Positions 1 to 9,108 are shown, counted from the stretch's first letter. The stretch is 64,000 bases of DNA from JAWHTC01 sp032586155 (GCF_032586155.1 NZ_JAWHTC010000002.1:124001-188000), one strand, 5' to 3'. Numbers and translations are program-made. Notes: generated from the letters alone by a model not told the origin.

Positions 1-562
1 GCAGGAACGGATCTTCACTGCCAATTTCCAGGGTCGCCCCGCGATAACCCACCGCCGAGACGGCAAAGAACAACCCCGAAAGCAGCCCCAACCCGGCGGC
101 CCGGTTGAAAAACCGCTGCAGACCACCGCCGCCCGTCCCATCCGACAGAACCAGAACGCCCACCAGCCCCAATAGGATCGCCACCATTCCGGCGCTCGAC
201 ACCATGTCCCCCAGCACGATGAATCCAATTATTGCGGTCTGGATCACCTCGGTCTTCTTGAAGGTGATCCCCACGGCAAAATTGCGATGGGCAAACAGTG
301 CCACCACACACCAGGTCGCCAGGATCTGCGCCAACCCGCCGGTCAACGCGTAGGTCCAGAAAAGCCTTGAATAGCCTGGCCACTCGACCCCGGACCAGAG
401 CCAGTACCCCGCGGCCAGAGTCGCCACGAAAGGCGCCGAGTAGAAAAACCGCGCCAATGTCGCACCGCCCGCCGACAATCTCCCCATGCTCAGGGTCTTT
501 TGCAGCATGAAACGCAGCGTTTGAAACGCCGCCGCCGCAATTGATAGGAAGATCCAGGCCAT
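1..562 (-). CDS. EamA/DMT-family membrane transporter, 3' end cut by window
   Basis: An open frame runs from ATG at 562 to the left edge with no stop, so about 187 residues are visible and the C-terminus lies outside. It begins MAWIFLSIAAAAFQTLRF and contains several hydrophobic helices, with a GDMVSSAGMVAILLGLVGV-type segment typical of the first EamA repeat of drug/metabolite transporters. Family members export small metabolites; the substrate cannot be read from sequence. It is the last gene of a minus-strand run (DUF2061, desaturase, this), 16 bp after the desaturase stop, so probably co-transcribed. Confidence 0.75.
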   Translation of the reverse strand, partial: MAWIFLSIAAAAFQTLRFMLQKTLSMGRLSAGGATLARFFYSAPFVATLAAGYWLWSGVEWPGYSRLFWTYALTGGLAQILATWCVVALFAHRNFAVGITFKKTEVIQTAIIGFIVLGDMVSSAGMVAILLGLVGVLVLSDGTGGGGLQRFFNRAAGLGLLSGLFFAVSAVGYRGATLEIGSEDPFL

Positions 563-578
563 CAGGCCCTATCGCATG

Positions 579-1478
579 TCACTCGCCCGCACGAAAGAGC
601 GGATGCGGCACCGGGTCCTTGGCATGCCAGAAATAGCGCCGGAAAATCTGCGCATACGAGCGGTAGTAATACCCCTTGTTGCGCTCCAGATACGCCTCGC
701 GATCCGCCTCATACCGGGCTGGCAGTTCGTACCACGCCATGCCCGGATGGGCATGGTGCACCACGTGGTAATTGTTGTTGAGAAAGATCAGCGAGAGCGG
801 CCCGCGATCCTCGATGATCACCGTGCGCCCCTTGGCGCTCGGGTGCGCCCGATGCTCCAGGTAGGTGCGGATTTTCAGGATCGACAGAGCCGCATAACTG
901 CTCAGCAGAAATGCCCACACCGGCATCTGTCCGAACCGCGCCACCCACCAGATCACCACCGCCACCGCCGGGACATGCCACATCCACCCGGCAAGGATCA
1001 CCCGGTCGCCCGCGCGAATGGCCCGCCAGTCAGCGCGCATGAACACCCCCTGCGCAATCGCCGGGCCCAGCACCATGCGCCCGGCCAGCGTGTTATTGAT
1101 CCGCAGGATCAGCCTGGTCCACCCCGGCAGGCTTTCCCAGACCGCCGGATCCTGGAAGTTGGTTTCCGGATCATCATAGGGATCGGTCAGAATCTCGTCA
1201 TTGTGATGCGCGATATGGGTGTCACGGAATCGCTGATACGGGATCAGAAGGCTTAGTGCCGGAAACACCAGCGCCTCGTTCACCCGGGCCCAGCGTGTCG
1301 GATGCCCGTGCAGCGCCTCATGGCACAACGAGCTGTGCTGCGCCGCGCTCAGGGTGACCAGCACCATGCTCAGCGGCAACCACGCACCAGCCGCCCATGT
1401 CGTGCCCAGCGCCCAGACCAGGTAGGTCAGCGCCAACAGCACCCATGTCGGCCATTCAAAGCGTCCGGTCCTAAACAT
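579..1478 (-). CDS. Fatty acid desaturase family protein
   Basis: 299 residues with the three histidine clusters of membrane di-iron desaturases/hydroxylases: HEALH (about 53-57), HIAHH (88-92) and HVVHH (238-242). Hydrophobic helices lie at about 12-48, 70-80 and 160-200. Such enzymes use O2 and a di-iron site to desaturate or hydroxylate lipid chains in the inner membrane. The third box within an NNNYHVVHH context resembles beta-carotene ketolase/alkane hydroxylase-like desaturases as well, so the substrate is open. It overlaps the upstream DUF2061 gene by 8 bp, indicating translational coupling. Confidence 0.85.
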   Translation of the reverse strand: MFRTGRFEWPTWVLLALTYLVWALGTTWAAGAWLPLSMVLVTLSAAQHSSLCHEALHGHPTRWARVNEALVFPALSLLIPYQRFRDTHIAHHNDEILTDPYDDPETNFQDPAVWESLPGWTRLILRINNTLAGRMVLGPAIAQGVFMRADWRAIRAGDRVILAGWMWHVPAVAVVIWWVARFGQMPVWAFLLSSYAALSILKIRTYLEHRAHPSAKGRTVIIEDRGPLSLIFLNNNYHVVHHAHPGMAWYELPARYEADREAYLERNKGYYYRSYAQIFRRYFWHAKDPVPHPLFRAGE

Positions 1479-1674
1479 GGCGGCCCCACCCGATCCGCGC
1501 CCAAAGCCGCTCGTAGAACAGGTACAGGGTAAATCCCAGAGCCGTGTTGATCACCGCCATGGCACCGCCAATAGCCATCGACCCGGTCATCGCCAGCCCG
1601 ACAAGGCTCATCGAGACAAAACCCAAAAGGTTCCAGCACAGGGCTTTAACAATACTGCGTCGCGGGCTGTCCAT
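1471..1674 (-). CDS. DUF2061 small membrane protein
   Basis: 67 residues, SPRRSIVKALCWNLLGF at the N-terminus then two hydrophobic helices and a C-terminal FYERLWARIGWGR, the characteristic DUF2061 pattern (R-S-x-x-K-x-x-x-W, then FYERLW). The ATG at 1674 has GGAG a few bases upstream. Function of the family is unknown. First gene of a minus-strand unit with the desaturase and the EamA transporter; the association with a membrane lipid enzyme may hint at a membrane role, but that is inference. Confidence 0.85.
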   Translation of the reverse strand: MDSPRRSIVKALCWNLLGFVSMSLVGLAMTGSMAIGGAMAVINTALGFTLYLFYERLWARIGWGRHV

Positions 1675-1760
1675 GAGGTCTCCATGCGGTTGGTCACAAA
1701 ACCGTTACTACCCCGCAGCCACGCCGCCCATTCGGGAAATGATTAACATTTCTCTGCATT

Positions 1761-1776
1761 GGTGATAAATATCACC
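1761..1776. promoter_or_regulatory. Palindromic operator at the start of the XRE gene
   Basis: GGTGATAAATATCACC is a perfect 7-bp inverted repeat with a 2-bp centre, ending 2 bp before the ATG at 1779. A plausible promoter is TTAACA (1743-1748) with TAAATA (1766-1771), which would put transcription start close to the ATG. The site is therefore a good candidate for an autoregulatory operator, and the transcript may be leaderless since no Shine-Dalgarno sequence is visible. Inferred from sequence only. Confidence 0.5.
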
Positions 1777-1778
1777 AT

Positions 1779-2642
1779 ATGATACCAAAACTCGACAAAC
1801 GCATACGGGCCAGCCAGTTTCGCAACCGCCTCGCTCAGGCCATGCAGCATTCCGGCACCTCGCAAAGTGCTCTGGCTCGCGCCGTCGGCGTTGATCGCTC
1901 AACCATCTCGCAACTGCTCAAAGGCGACGGCGCCCGCCTGCCCAACGCGCAGGTGGTCGGCGAATGCGCCAGCGCTCTTGGCGTCTCGGCAGACTGGTTG
2001 CTGTCACTCTCTGACCGGCCCGAAACCGCCGCCGACCTTCTGGCGACCTCACTCACCCTGACCCAGGCCGAACGCGCGCTCGTCGATGAACAGATCTTTG
2101 ACTGGCACGAAGAAGCGGCCGGTATGAAGATCCGCCATGTTCCTGCTGCGCTCCCGGACATGCTGAAAACCCGCGCCATGCTGGAATGGGAGTATTCACC
2201 CCACCTTGGCCGCACCACTGATCAGGCCATCCGCGCCTCGCAGGACCGGCTCGACTGGATGCGCAATTCACAATCCGACTATGAAATCGCCCTGCCCCTG
2301 CACGAGATGATCAGCTTCGCCAACGGCGAGGGTTATTACCGCGACCTCTCCGTCGATCTTCGCCTCGCGCAGCTCAGCCATTTCGCCGACTTGCATGATC
2401 AGCTTTATCCACGCCTGCGGCTCTATCTTTTCGATGCCCGCCGCCTGTTTTCCGCGCCGATCACGGTTTTCGGCACCCAGCTCGCGGTGCTTTACATGGG
2501 GCGCAATTATCTCGCCTTCCGCGACACCGAACGGGTCACGGCCTTCACGACGCATTTCGACCAGCTGGTACGCCAGGCCATCATTCCGGCCCGCGACCTG
2601 CCGGGCTACCTCTCGCGCCTGGCCATTCCACTGACAGGATAA
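1779..2642 (+). CDS. XRE-family transcriptional regulator
   Basis: 287 residues. An HTH_3/Cro-C1 domain spans about 12-70: TSQSALARAVGVDRSTISQLL is the helix-turn-helix, followed by an ALGVSADWLLSL segment usual for this family. The remaining 200 residues form an alpha/beta region without a motif I recognise, probably ligand sensing; it is a recurrent architecture in Rhodobacteraceae. The gene is divergent from the DUF2061-desaturase unit, with 104 bp between them and a perfect palindrome abutting the start codon, suggesting it represses itself and perhaps the divergent unit. No clear ribosome binding site. Confidence 0.8.
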   Translation: MIPKLDKRIRASQFRNRLAQAMQHSGTSQSALARAVGVDRSTISQLLKGDGARLPNAQVVGECASALGVSADWLLSLSDRPETAADLLATSLTLTQAERALVDEQIFDWHEEAAGMKIRHVPAALPDMLKTRAMLEWEYSPHLGRTTDQAIRASQDRLDWMRNSQSDYEIALPLHEMISFANGEGYYRDLSVDLRLAQLSHFADLHDQLYPRLRLYLFDARRLFSAPITVFGTQLAVLYMGRNYLAFRDTERVTAFTTHFDQLVRQAIIPARDLPGYLSRLAIPLTG

Positions 2643-2758
2643 CGCCACCGCGAAAGGGCCGGTCCAAACGCCGCCTCTGCATCTGACCATCAGAGCCCGC
2701 AGGGTCTTGGGGGCCATCCCCCAGTCGGTCGGATCGACCCCGCCGATCTGAAGCACGC

Positions 2759-2956
2759 TTAGACTGCGCTGGCCTCGAAGCCGGCCTCTTTGATCGCGGC
2801 CAGTTCGCCTGCTTCATCCAGCACGCTTTCAATCACGACGGTGCGGGTTTCCAGATCAAACTGGATTTCGGCCCCCTCATCGGCGTCCAGCACCTTGTCC
2901 TCGATCGAAGCGGTGCAATGGCCACAACTCATTTTCGGAACACTGTATTTCGCCAT
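2759..2956 (-). CDS. copZ: HMA-domain copper chaperone (CopZ-like)
   Basis: 65 residues, a single heavy-metal-associated domain with the metal-binding MSCGHC motif at about 9-14 and the expected beta-alpha-beta-beta-alpha-beta length. It should bind Cu(I) in the cytoplasm and pass it to the adjacent ATPase. The ATG at 2956 is preceded by GAGGAGG. It is divergent from copA across a 129-bp region containing a CueR-type promoter for copA. Confidence 0.88.
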   Translation of the reverse strand: MAKYSVPKMSCGHCTASIEDKVLDADEGAEIQFDLETRTVVIESVLDEAGELAAIKEAGFEASAV

Positions 2957-3024
2957 GTCTTGGCCTCCTCATTCCACTTGTCACTGTCTTGGGCCATTAC
3001 CGCACAAAACGTCAAGTCGCCCCC

Positions 3025-3055
3025 TTGACCTTCCCGTGACTGGAGGGTTTATATC
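3025..3055 (+). promoter_or_regulatory. CueR/MerR-type copper promoter of copA
   Basis: TTGACC (3025-3030) and TATATC (3050-3055) are separated by 19 bp, the overlong spacer diagnostic of MerR-family promoters. The spacer carries ACCTTCC-N7-GGAGGGT (3028-3048), a near-perfect dyad matching the known CueR operator form ACCTTCC-N7-GGAAGGT. It lies 31 bp upstream of the copA start, whose operon includes cueR, giving autoregulation through copA. Confidence 0.8.
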
Positions 3056-3085
3056 CATTCCAACACGTTACCCAAAGGCCACAAA

Positions 3086-5554
3086 ATGACCATACATACC
3101 GACCTCCACCTGTCCATTCAGGGCATGTCCTGCGCCGTCTGCGTTGGCAGCGCCACCAAGGCACTGGAAGAACTCGACGGTGTCACCGAGGTCAAGGTCA
3201 ACCTCGCCACCGAAAGCGCCGACCTGCAATTGGCTACACCGGCCACCCCGGGCAGCGTGGCCATCGCGCTGGATCGCGCCGGGTTCCCCGCCCGCACGTC
3301 CCGCGCCGTGCTGGAAATCGAAGGCATGACCTGCGCCTCTTGTGTTGGCCGTGTTGATCTGGCCCTCGCCGCCCTGCCCGGCGTGACCGAGGTCAATGTC
3401 AATCTCGCCTCCGAAACGGCCACCGTGCACTATTTCGACGGCATGATTACCCCTGCCGACTTGCTCGCCGCGACCGCCTCCACCGGCTACACCGCCCATC
3501 TGCGCGATGCCTCCGCCCCGCCCGACATGGGGGCCCGCAAAGAGGCCGAGGCCGCAACCCTGCGCCGCGACGTGATGATCGCCGCCGCGCTGACGCTGCC
3601 GGTGTTCCTAATCGAAATGGGTGGCCACCTCTACCCGCCGCTGCATCACTGGGTTGCCGCCACGATCGGGCAACAGGTGTCATGGATGCTGCAATTTCTG
3701 CTCACTGCCCTTGTCCTCACCTTCCCTGGCCGCCGTTTCTTTACCAAGGGTATTCCCGCCCTTTTGCGGCGCGTCCCCGACATGAACTCGCTCGTCGCCA
3801 TGGGCAGCGGCGCGGCCTTCCTGTTTTCCACCGTGGTCACCTTCTTCCCGGCACTCCTGCCCGCTGCCAGCCGCGCGGTCTATTTCGAATCCGCCGCCGT
3901 GATCGTCACCCTGATCCTTGTTGGCCGCTATCTTGAGGCCCGCGCCAAGGGCCGCACCGGTCAGGCCATCGCCCGGCTGATCGACCTTGCCCCGAAAACC
4001 GCCCGGGTTCTGCGCGACGGAATCGAGCGGGAAATCCCCGCCGACGAACTTGTGCTCGATGACATCGTGCTCATTCCCCCCGGCGCCCGTATCCCCGCCG
4101 ACGGCGTCGTGACCGAAGGCAGCAGCCATATTGACGAATCCATGATCACCGGCGAACCCCTGCCGGTTGCAAAAACCCAGGACGACCCCGTCACCGGCGG
4201 CACCGTCAACGGCACCGGCGCCTTGCGCATCCGCACCTCCGCCGTCGGCCGTGACACCACGCTGTCACAGATCGTGCGCATGGTGCAGGACGCCCAGGGC
4301 GCGCGCCTGCCGATTCAAAGCCTGGTCGACGGCATCACATTGTGGTTCGTGCCCGTTGTGATGGGCTTCGCCACGCTGACCTTGCTGATCTGGCTCGCCG
4401 TCGGCCCCGCCCCGGCACTGACCCATGCGCTGGTGGCCGGCGTTGCCGTGCTGATCATTGCCTGCCCCTGCGCCATGGGCCTGGCGACGCCCACGTCGAT
4501 CATGGTCGGCACCGGCCGTGCCGCCGATCTGGGAGTGCTGTTCCGCAAGGGCGATGCGCTGCAGGCGCTGCAATCCGCCACCATCATCGCGTTTGACAAG
4601 ACCGGCACGCTGACCCTGGGCAAACCCACCCTGACCGACCTGCATCTTGCCGACGGGTTCGACCGGGCGAACCTGCTGCGCCTTGTCGGCGCGGTCGAGG
4701 CCCAGTCCGAACACCCCATCGCCCACGCCATCGAAGCCACGGCCCGCGCCGAATGCGGTCCGCTGCCCAACGCGCAGGACTTTCGCGCCCAACCCGGTTT
4801 CGGCATCCGCGCCACGGTCGACGGCCACAGCGTGATTGTCGGCGCCGCCCGTCTGATGGCCCGTGAAAAAATTGCACTTGGCGAACTGGAAGATCAGGCC
4901 GCCACCCTCGCCGTAGACGGAAAAACACCCCTCTATGCCGCAATCGACGGCGAAATCGCTGCGCTTATCGCCGTGGCCGACCCTCTGAAACCCACCACCC
5001 GCGCCGCCGTCGCCGCGTTGCACGACATGGGCCTCAAAACCGCGATGATCACCGGCGATGCCGCGCCCACCGCCCATGCCATCGCCCGCGAAGCCGGGAT
5101 CGACCATGTCGAGGCCGAGCTTCTGCCGCGCGGCAAGGTCAAGGCGCTGGCCGCCCTCAACACGGATACCGAAACACTGGCCTTCGTCGGTGACGGCATC
5201 AACGACGCCCCGGCGCTGGCCTCTGCCGATATCGGCATCGCCATCGGCACCGGCACCGACATCGCGGTCGAAGCCGCCGACGTGGTCTTGATGCGCGGCG
5301 ATCTGACCGGCGTGGTCAACGCCATCGCGATCAGCCGCGCCACCATGCGCAACATCCGCCAGAACCTGTTCTGGGCCTTTGCCTATAACACCGCGCTGAT
5401 CCCCGTGGCGGCGGGTCTCTTGTACCCGCTCTTTGGCCTGCAACTGTCTCCCATGCTCGCCGCTGGCGCCATGGCGCTCAGCTCGGTCTTCGTCGTTTCC
5501 AACGCCCTGCGCCTGCGCAACGCCAAATCCCCCATTCAGAAGGACGCCACATGA
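3086..5554 (+). CDS. copA: Cu(I)-exporting P1B-type ATPase
   Basis: 822 residues. Two N-terminal HMA domains carry GMSCAVC (13-19) and GMTCASC (80-86). The transmembrane Cu motif ACPCAMGLATPT is near residue 460, the phosphorylation motif DKTGTLT near 503, the SEHPIAHA nucleotide-binding HP motif near 550, and GDGINDAPAL near 702. The eight-helix P1B topology is complete, so it should export Cu(I) from cytoplasm to periplasm. It overlaps cueR by 4 bp and has its own MerR-type promoter. Confidence 0.95.
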   Translation: MTIHTDLHLSIQGMSCAVCVGSATKALEELDGVTEVKVNLATESADLQLATPATPGSVAIALDRAGFPARTSRAVLEIEGMTCASCVGRVDLALAALPGVTEVNVNLASETATVHYFDGMITPADLLAATASTGYTAHLRDASAPPDMGARKEAEAATLRRDVMIAAALTLPVFLIEMGGHLYPPLHHWVAATIGQQVSWMLQFLLTALVLTFPGRRFFTKGIPALLRRVPDMNSLVAMGSGAAFLFSTVVTFFPALLPAASRAVYFESAAVIVTLILVGRYLEARAKGRTGQAIARLIDLAPKTARVLRDGIEREIPADELVLDDIVLIPPGARIPADGVVTEGSSHIDESMITGEPLPVAKTQDDPVTGGTVNGTGALRIRTSAVGRDTTLSQIVRMVQDAQGARLPIQSLVDGITLWFVPVVMGFATLTLLIWLAVGPAPALTHALVAGVAVLIIACPCAMGLATPTSIMVGTGRAADLGVLFRKGDALQALQSATIIAFDKTGTLTLGKPTLTDLHLADGFDRANLLRLVGAVEAQSEHPIAHAIEATARAECGPLPNAQDFRAQPGFGIRATVDGHSVIVGAARLMAREKIALGELEDQAATLAVDGKTPLYAAIDGEIAALIAVADPLKPTTRAAVAALHDMGLKTAMITGDAAPTAHAIAREAGIDHVEAELLPRGKVKALAALNTDTETLAFVGDGINDAPALASADIGIAIGTGTDIAVEAADVVLMRGDLTGVVNAIAISRATMRNIRQNLFWAFAYNTALIPVAAGLLYPLFGLQLSPMLAAGAMALSSVFVVSNALRLRNAKSPIQKDAT

Positions 5555-5946
5555 ATATCGGAGAGGTCTCAAACGCCTGCGGTCTGCCCGCCAAAACCAT
5601 CCGCTACTACGAGGATATCGGTCTCGTCGCGCCAAACCGCTCTGCCAATGGCTACCGGCGCTTCCGAGACACCGACCTGCACAAGCTTTCCTTCCTGGGC
5701 CGCGCCCGCTCACTTGGCTTCTCGATTGACGATTGCCGCACCCTGATGACGCTCTACGAGGATCAGACCCGTGCGTCGGCCGATGTCAAATCCCTCGCTC
5801 AGGCTCATCTCACTTCGATCGAATCCAAGATCGCCGAGTTGAACGAGATGCATGCCACCCTGTCCCATCTCGTCGACGCCTGCGCCGGCGATCACCGCCC
5901 CGACTGCCCCATCCTTGCCGACCTCGCCACCCCGACACAAACCTGA
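5551..5946 (+). CDS. cueR: CueR, MerR-family copper-responsive regulator
   Basis: 131 residues. The N-terminal MerR HTH (NIGEVSNACGLPAKTIRYYE) is followed by a dimerisation helix and a C-terminal metal loop CAGDHRPDC with Cys111 and Cys119, the same C-X7-C spacing as the Cu(I) ligands Cys112/Cys120 of E. coli CueR. It overlaps copA by ATGA (5551-5554), so regulator and exporter are co-translated. It most likely acts on the overlong-spacer promoter at 3025-3055. Confidence 0.92.
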   Translation: MNIGEVSNACGLPAKTIRYYEDIGLVAPNRSANGYRRFRDTDLHKLSFLGRARSLGFSIDDCRTLMTLYEDQTRASADVKSLAQAHLTSIESKIAELNEMHATLSHLVDACAGDHRPDCPILADLATPTQT

Positions 5947-6061
5947 TCCCCAGCTTCGTCTGACAAGAAAACATCCTGGCGAAATTACGGGGCTGGCCCC
6001 TTAATCCAGCCCTTGCCACCCCCACCCGGCTCGCCTATCTCGAACAGGCGAGGGACGTAAA

Positions 6062-7600
6062 ATGAACGACACGGTCGATCTCCTGATCATCGGCGGCGGC
6101 ATCAATGGCGTCGGCATCGCCCGCGACGCCGCGGGCCGTGGTCTGTCGGTCGTCCTGGCCGAACAGAACGACCTTGCCTCCTCGACCTCCTCGGCCTCGA
6201 CCAAGCTGTTCCATGGTGGTCTCAGATATCTTGAGTATTTCGAGATCGGCCTGGTGCGCAAAGCCCTGATCGAACGCGAAGTCCTGCTCAGCGCCATGCC
6301 CCATATCAGCTGGCCAATGCGGTTTGTCCTGCCCCTCTCGCCCGACATGCGCTTCGACAGCGATACACTCACCTCGCGCTTGCTGCGTTTCACCATGCCC
6401 TGGCTCAGGGGCCGCCGTCCGGCGTGGCTGATCCGCCTTGGCCTGTTCCTCTATGACCACCTGGGTGGGCGCAAGATCCTGCCCGGCACCACCCGGCTGA
6501 ACCTCACAAAAACCCCCGAGGGCACGCCGCTCAAACCGCATCTGACCCGGGCCTACGAATATTCCGATTGCTGGGTCCAGGATTCCCGTCTGGTGGTACT
6601 CAACGCGCGCGACGCGCAAAACCGCGGTGCCCATATCCGGCCCCGCACCCGCGTTGTCGCTGCGACCCCCGGTGAGAATGGCTGGCAGGTCACCCTGCAA
6701 AGCAGCGATGAGGTCCGCATCGTCCACGCCCGCGCCGTTGTCAACGCGGCCGGCCCCTGGGTTGCAGACGTCATCGCGAACGTTCTGAACCAACCGACCC
6801 GCAACGCCATCCGCCTGGTACGCGGCTCGCATATCATCACCCGGCGCCTCTACGATCACGACAAATGCTACTTTTTCCAGGGCCCCGACGGGCGCATCGT
6901 CTTCGCCATTCCCTACGAACAGGACTTCACCCTGATCGGCACCACCGATGTCGACCACCCCGACCCCGACACGCCCCCGCGCTGTTCCGAGGATGAAATC
7001 GACTACCTGTGCGACTTCACCGCCCGGTATTTCGCCCAGCCAGTCACCCCCGATGACGTGGTCTCGACCTATTCCGGCACCCGGCCCCTGTTTGACGATG
7101 GCGCAAGTTCCGCCTCAGCCGCCACCCGCGATTACGTGCTGGACTTCAATGAAAGCACCGGCGCACCGCTGCTCAACGTCTTTGGCGGCAAGATCACCAC
7201 TTACCGCAAGCTCGCCGAAGAGGCGCTTGACGCCCTCAAACCCATTTTCCCCGCCCTGCCGGGTGATTGGACCGCGGGTGTGCCCCTGCCTGGCGGCGAT
7301 TTCCCGGTGAACGGCGTGGACAGGCTCATCGCCGATTTCCGCGCCGCCAACCCCTGGGCCGACGCCAAGACTGCCCAGCGCCTGATCCGCGCCTATGGCA
7401 CCGAGGCCCAAACAATCTTCGTGGACGGCCCCGGCAACCATTTCGGCCACGGCCTCTACGAGGCCGAGATCAACTGGCTGATCGCACGGGAATGGGTGCA
7501 AACCACCGACGACCTTCTCTGGCGCCGCACCAAGCTCGGCTTGCGCTTCACAGAAGATGAAACCAAGGCCCTGGCCAACTACATCACGGCGCGTCGGTAG
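6062..7600 (+). CDS. glpD: Aerobic glycerol-3-phosphate dehydrogenase
   Basis: 512 residues. The N-terminal FAD-binding GGGINGVGIARDAAGRG Rossmann motif is followed by ASSTSSASTKLFHGGLRYLE, a GlpD signature, and a C-terminal DAO_C domain with GKITTYRKLAEEALD. It oxidises sn-glycerol-3-phosphate to dihydroxyacetone phosphate and passes electrons to the quinone pool at the inner membrane. It stands alone here (no glpFK or glpR nearby) and converges with the oxidoreductase on the other strand, 21 bp apart. Confidence 0.95.
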   Translation: MNDTVDLLIIGGGINGVGIARDAAGRGLSVVLAEQNDLASSTSSASTKLFHGGLRYLEYFEIGLVRKALIEREVLLSAMPHISWPMRFVLPLSPDMRFDSDTLTSRLLRFTMPWLRGRRPAWLIRLGLFLYDHLGGRKILPGTTRLNLTKTPEGTPLKPHLTRAYEYSDCWVQDSRLVVLNARDAQNRGAHIRPRTRVVAATPGENGWQVTLQSSDEVRIVHARAVVNAAGPWVADVIANVLNQPTRNAIRLVRGSHIITRRLYDHDKCYFFQGPDGRIVFAIPYEQDFTLIGTTDVDHPDPDTPPRCSEDEIDYLCDFTARYFAQPVTPDDVVSTYSGTRPLFDDGASSASAATRDYVLDFNESTGAPLLNVFGGKITTYRKLAEEALDALKPIFPALPGDWTAGVPLPGGDFPVNGVDRLIADFRAANPWADAKTAQRLIRAYGTEAQTIFVDGPGNHFGHGLYEAEINWLIAREWVQTTDDLLWRRTKLGLRFTEDETKALANYITARR

Positions 7601-7621
7601 GGCGGGCAACCTGCCCACCGT

Positions 7622-8926
7622 TCACCCCAGAACCGAGAAACTCGAGTCCTGATTGATCTCCCGCTTGCGCGAATAGAACCCCACGTCGATCTGACGCCTG
7701 ATATAGGGCAGCGTGTATTGCAGCGGCTTGGCGTCGTGATCGTTCCCAGCCTCGCAGTATTCGACCAGCGCCGCCATCATCCGGCCCGCGATGGGTGCGT
7801 TCTTGTACTGGTTCCCGCTCGACCCGCAGGCCATGTAGAACCCCGGAAGCGACGACTTATCATAGATCGGGATCCAGTCGGTCGACGCGTCGTAAAGCTC
7901 CACAACCCCCCGTGTCCGATTTGGAATACCAAGGCTCGGCACCCTTTGGGCATAGCGCATTGCCTGCGTCGTCCATTGATCGGTGAAATCACGATTGAAC
8001 TCGACATCCGAGTCCGCCCACTGATGCTCATCGCATTCCGGGTCTTCGCTGCCTATCAGGATGTGATTGCCATGCTCGGGGCGGCAATAGCAGGAAATGT
8101 CACTGTCGCTGACGATCATCCCGTCGATCTCAAAGCTAAACCCTTCGGGGCTTGGTACATGCACCACTTCCTGGCGCAGTGGCCGGGTTTCGATCGTCAT
8201 GTCGCCGGTCACGCCAGCCATCTCGTTCACCACCCGCGATCCCGGTCCGGCCACGTTGATAACCACCGGTGCCTCGATCTCCTCGCCACCTACAAGCCGG
8301 ACGCCGCGCACGCGCCCGTCCGCTTGCAACACGGCCTCAACTTCGACTCCCAGCCGAAACTCGGCCCCTGCCTTGCGCGCCGCCGCAGCCAAGTTCTGCG
8401 CCGACAGCGCCGGATCGTTCACGTAACCGCCGTTGGGCCAATAAACCGCCCCGTTGATCTTGCCTCCTGTCGGCTCGCCGAAACCGTCCTGATCCATCCG
8501 CTTTGCGGGGGCGTGACAGTCCAGAGCATAGACCGGTAACTTTGCCATGATCTGCTCTCCATCCCATTCTTCCATCGGGATGCCAAGCGCCCGCGAGGTT
8601 TCGATATGCTTGGCCATGAAATCATTGGCCTCCGTCTTCATCACCAGGCAGCCGCATTCGCGGAACTCGGCAAGCGCCTCACCTTCGGGCAGGTCCAGGT
8701 ACTCGGCCCAATCGCGCCAGTAATGATACCCCTCCCAGGCAAAAGCAGTGCCATCCAGCGTCGAATAGTGCATCCGGATGATGGCGCAGGACCCTGCGGT
8801 TGACCCATGCCCCTCGGCCTTGTGCCGATCAAGGCTCAGCGTCTTCCATCCCTTGCGCGCCAGTTCCAATGCCACTGCGGCTCCGATCACGCCCGCCCCG
8901 ATGATGATTGCGTCCGGTTTTTCCAT
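7622..8926 (-). CDS. FAD-dependent oxidoreductase (DAO family, sarcosine/glycine oxidase-like)
   Basis: 434 residues from the ATG at 8926; the longer frame starting at 8941 is unlikely because its first codons contain the ribosome binding site GGAGAGGTGG. An FAD Rossmann motif IIGAGVIGAAVALELARKG opens the protein, with GSTAGSCAIIRMHYS as the FAD-pyrophosphate region and a C-terminal YMACGSSGNQYKNAPIAG, the DAO-type flavin site. It probably oxidises an N-methyl or alpha-amino acid. Substrate unknown; it is divergent from the Crp/Fnr regulator and may share its regulatory region. Confidence 0.8.
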   Translation of the reverse strand: MEKPDAIIIGAGVIGAAVALELARKGWKTLSLDRHKAEGHGSTAGSCAIIRMHYSTLDGTAFAWEGYHYWRDWAEYLDLPEGEALAEFRECGCLVMKTEANDFMAKHIETSRALGIPMEEWDGEQIMAKLPVYALDCHAPAKRMDQDGFGEPTGGKINGAVYWPNGGYVNDPALSAQNLAAAARKAGAEFRLGVEVEAVLQADGRVRGVRLVGGEEIEAPVVINVAGPGSRVVNEMAGVTGDMTIETRPLRQEVVHVPSPEGFSFEIDGMIVSDSDISCYCRPEHGNHILIGSEDPECDEHQWADSDVEFNRDFTDQWTTQAMRYAQRVPSLGIPNRTRGVVELYDASTDWIPIYDKSSLPGFYMACGSSGNQYKNAPIAGRMMAALVEYCEAGNDHDAKPLQYTLPYIRRQIDVGFYSRKREINQDSSFSVLG

Positions 8927-9094
8927 GTCCACCTCTCCCAATTTTCGTTCACCAAGCCGCCCGCTCCACAGGCCGGTTCACCCTGGAATGCCATGCCGAA
9001 TGATTGCACTTTCGACCATGGCACGCATGCAAGAATTCGACCGCATTTGCCCGGATCTCCGGCCTCACGCTCCTGCGGCACCCCTGTAGCAACC

Positions 9095-9108
9095 TTGATC
9101 TACATCAA
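9095..9108. promoter_or_regulatory. FNR/NNR-type box upstream of the Crp/Fnr gene
   Basis: TTGATCTACATCAA matches the FNR/DNR consensus TTGAT-N4-ATCAA perfectly. It lies 77 bp upstream of the Crp/Fnr start (9186) and 168 bp upstream of the divergent oxidoreductase start (8926). It could serve autoregulation or control by another FNR-type protein. Confidence 0.75.

Noticed and set aside
4265..5713. A 482-codon open frame opposite copA
   Set aside because: Shadow of the ATPase third-position GC; Gly/Arg/Asp-rich translation with no motifs.
8927..8941. Longer start for the DAO-type oxidoreductase at 8941
   Set aside because: The codons 8927-8941 contain the GGAGAGGTGG ribosome binding site for the ATG at 8926.
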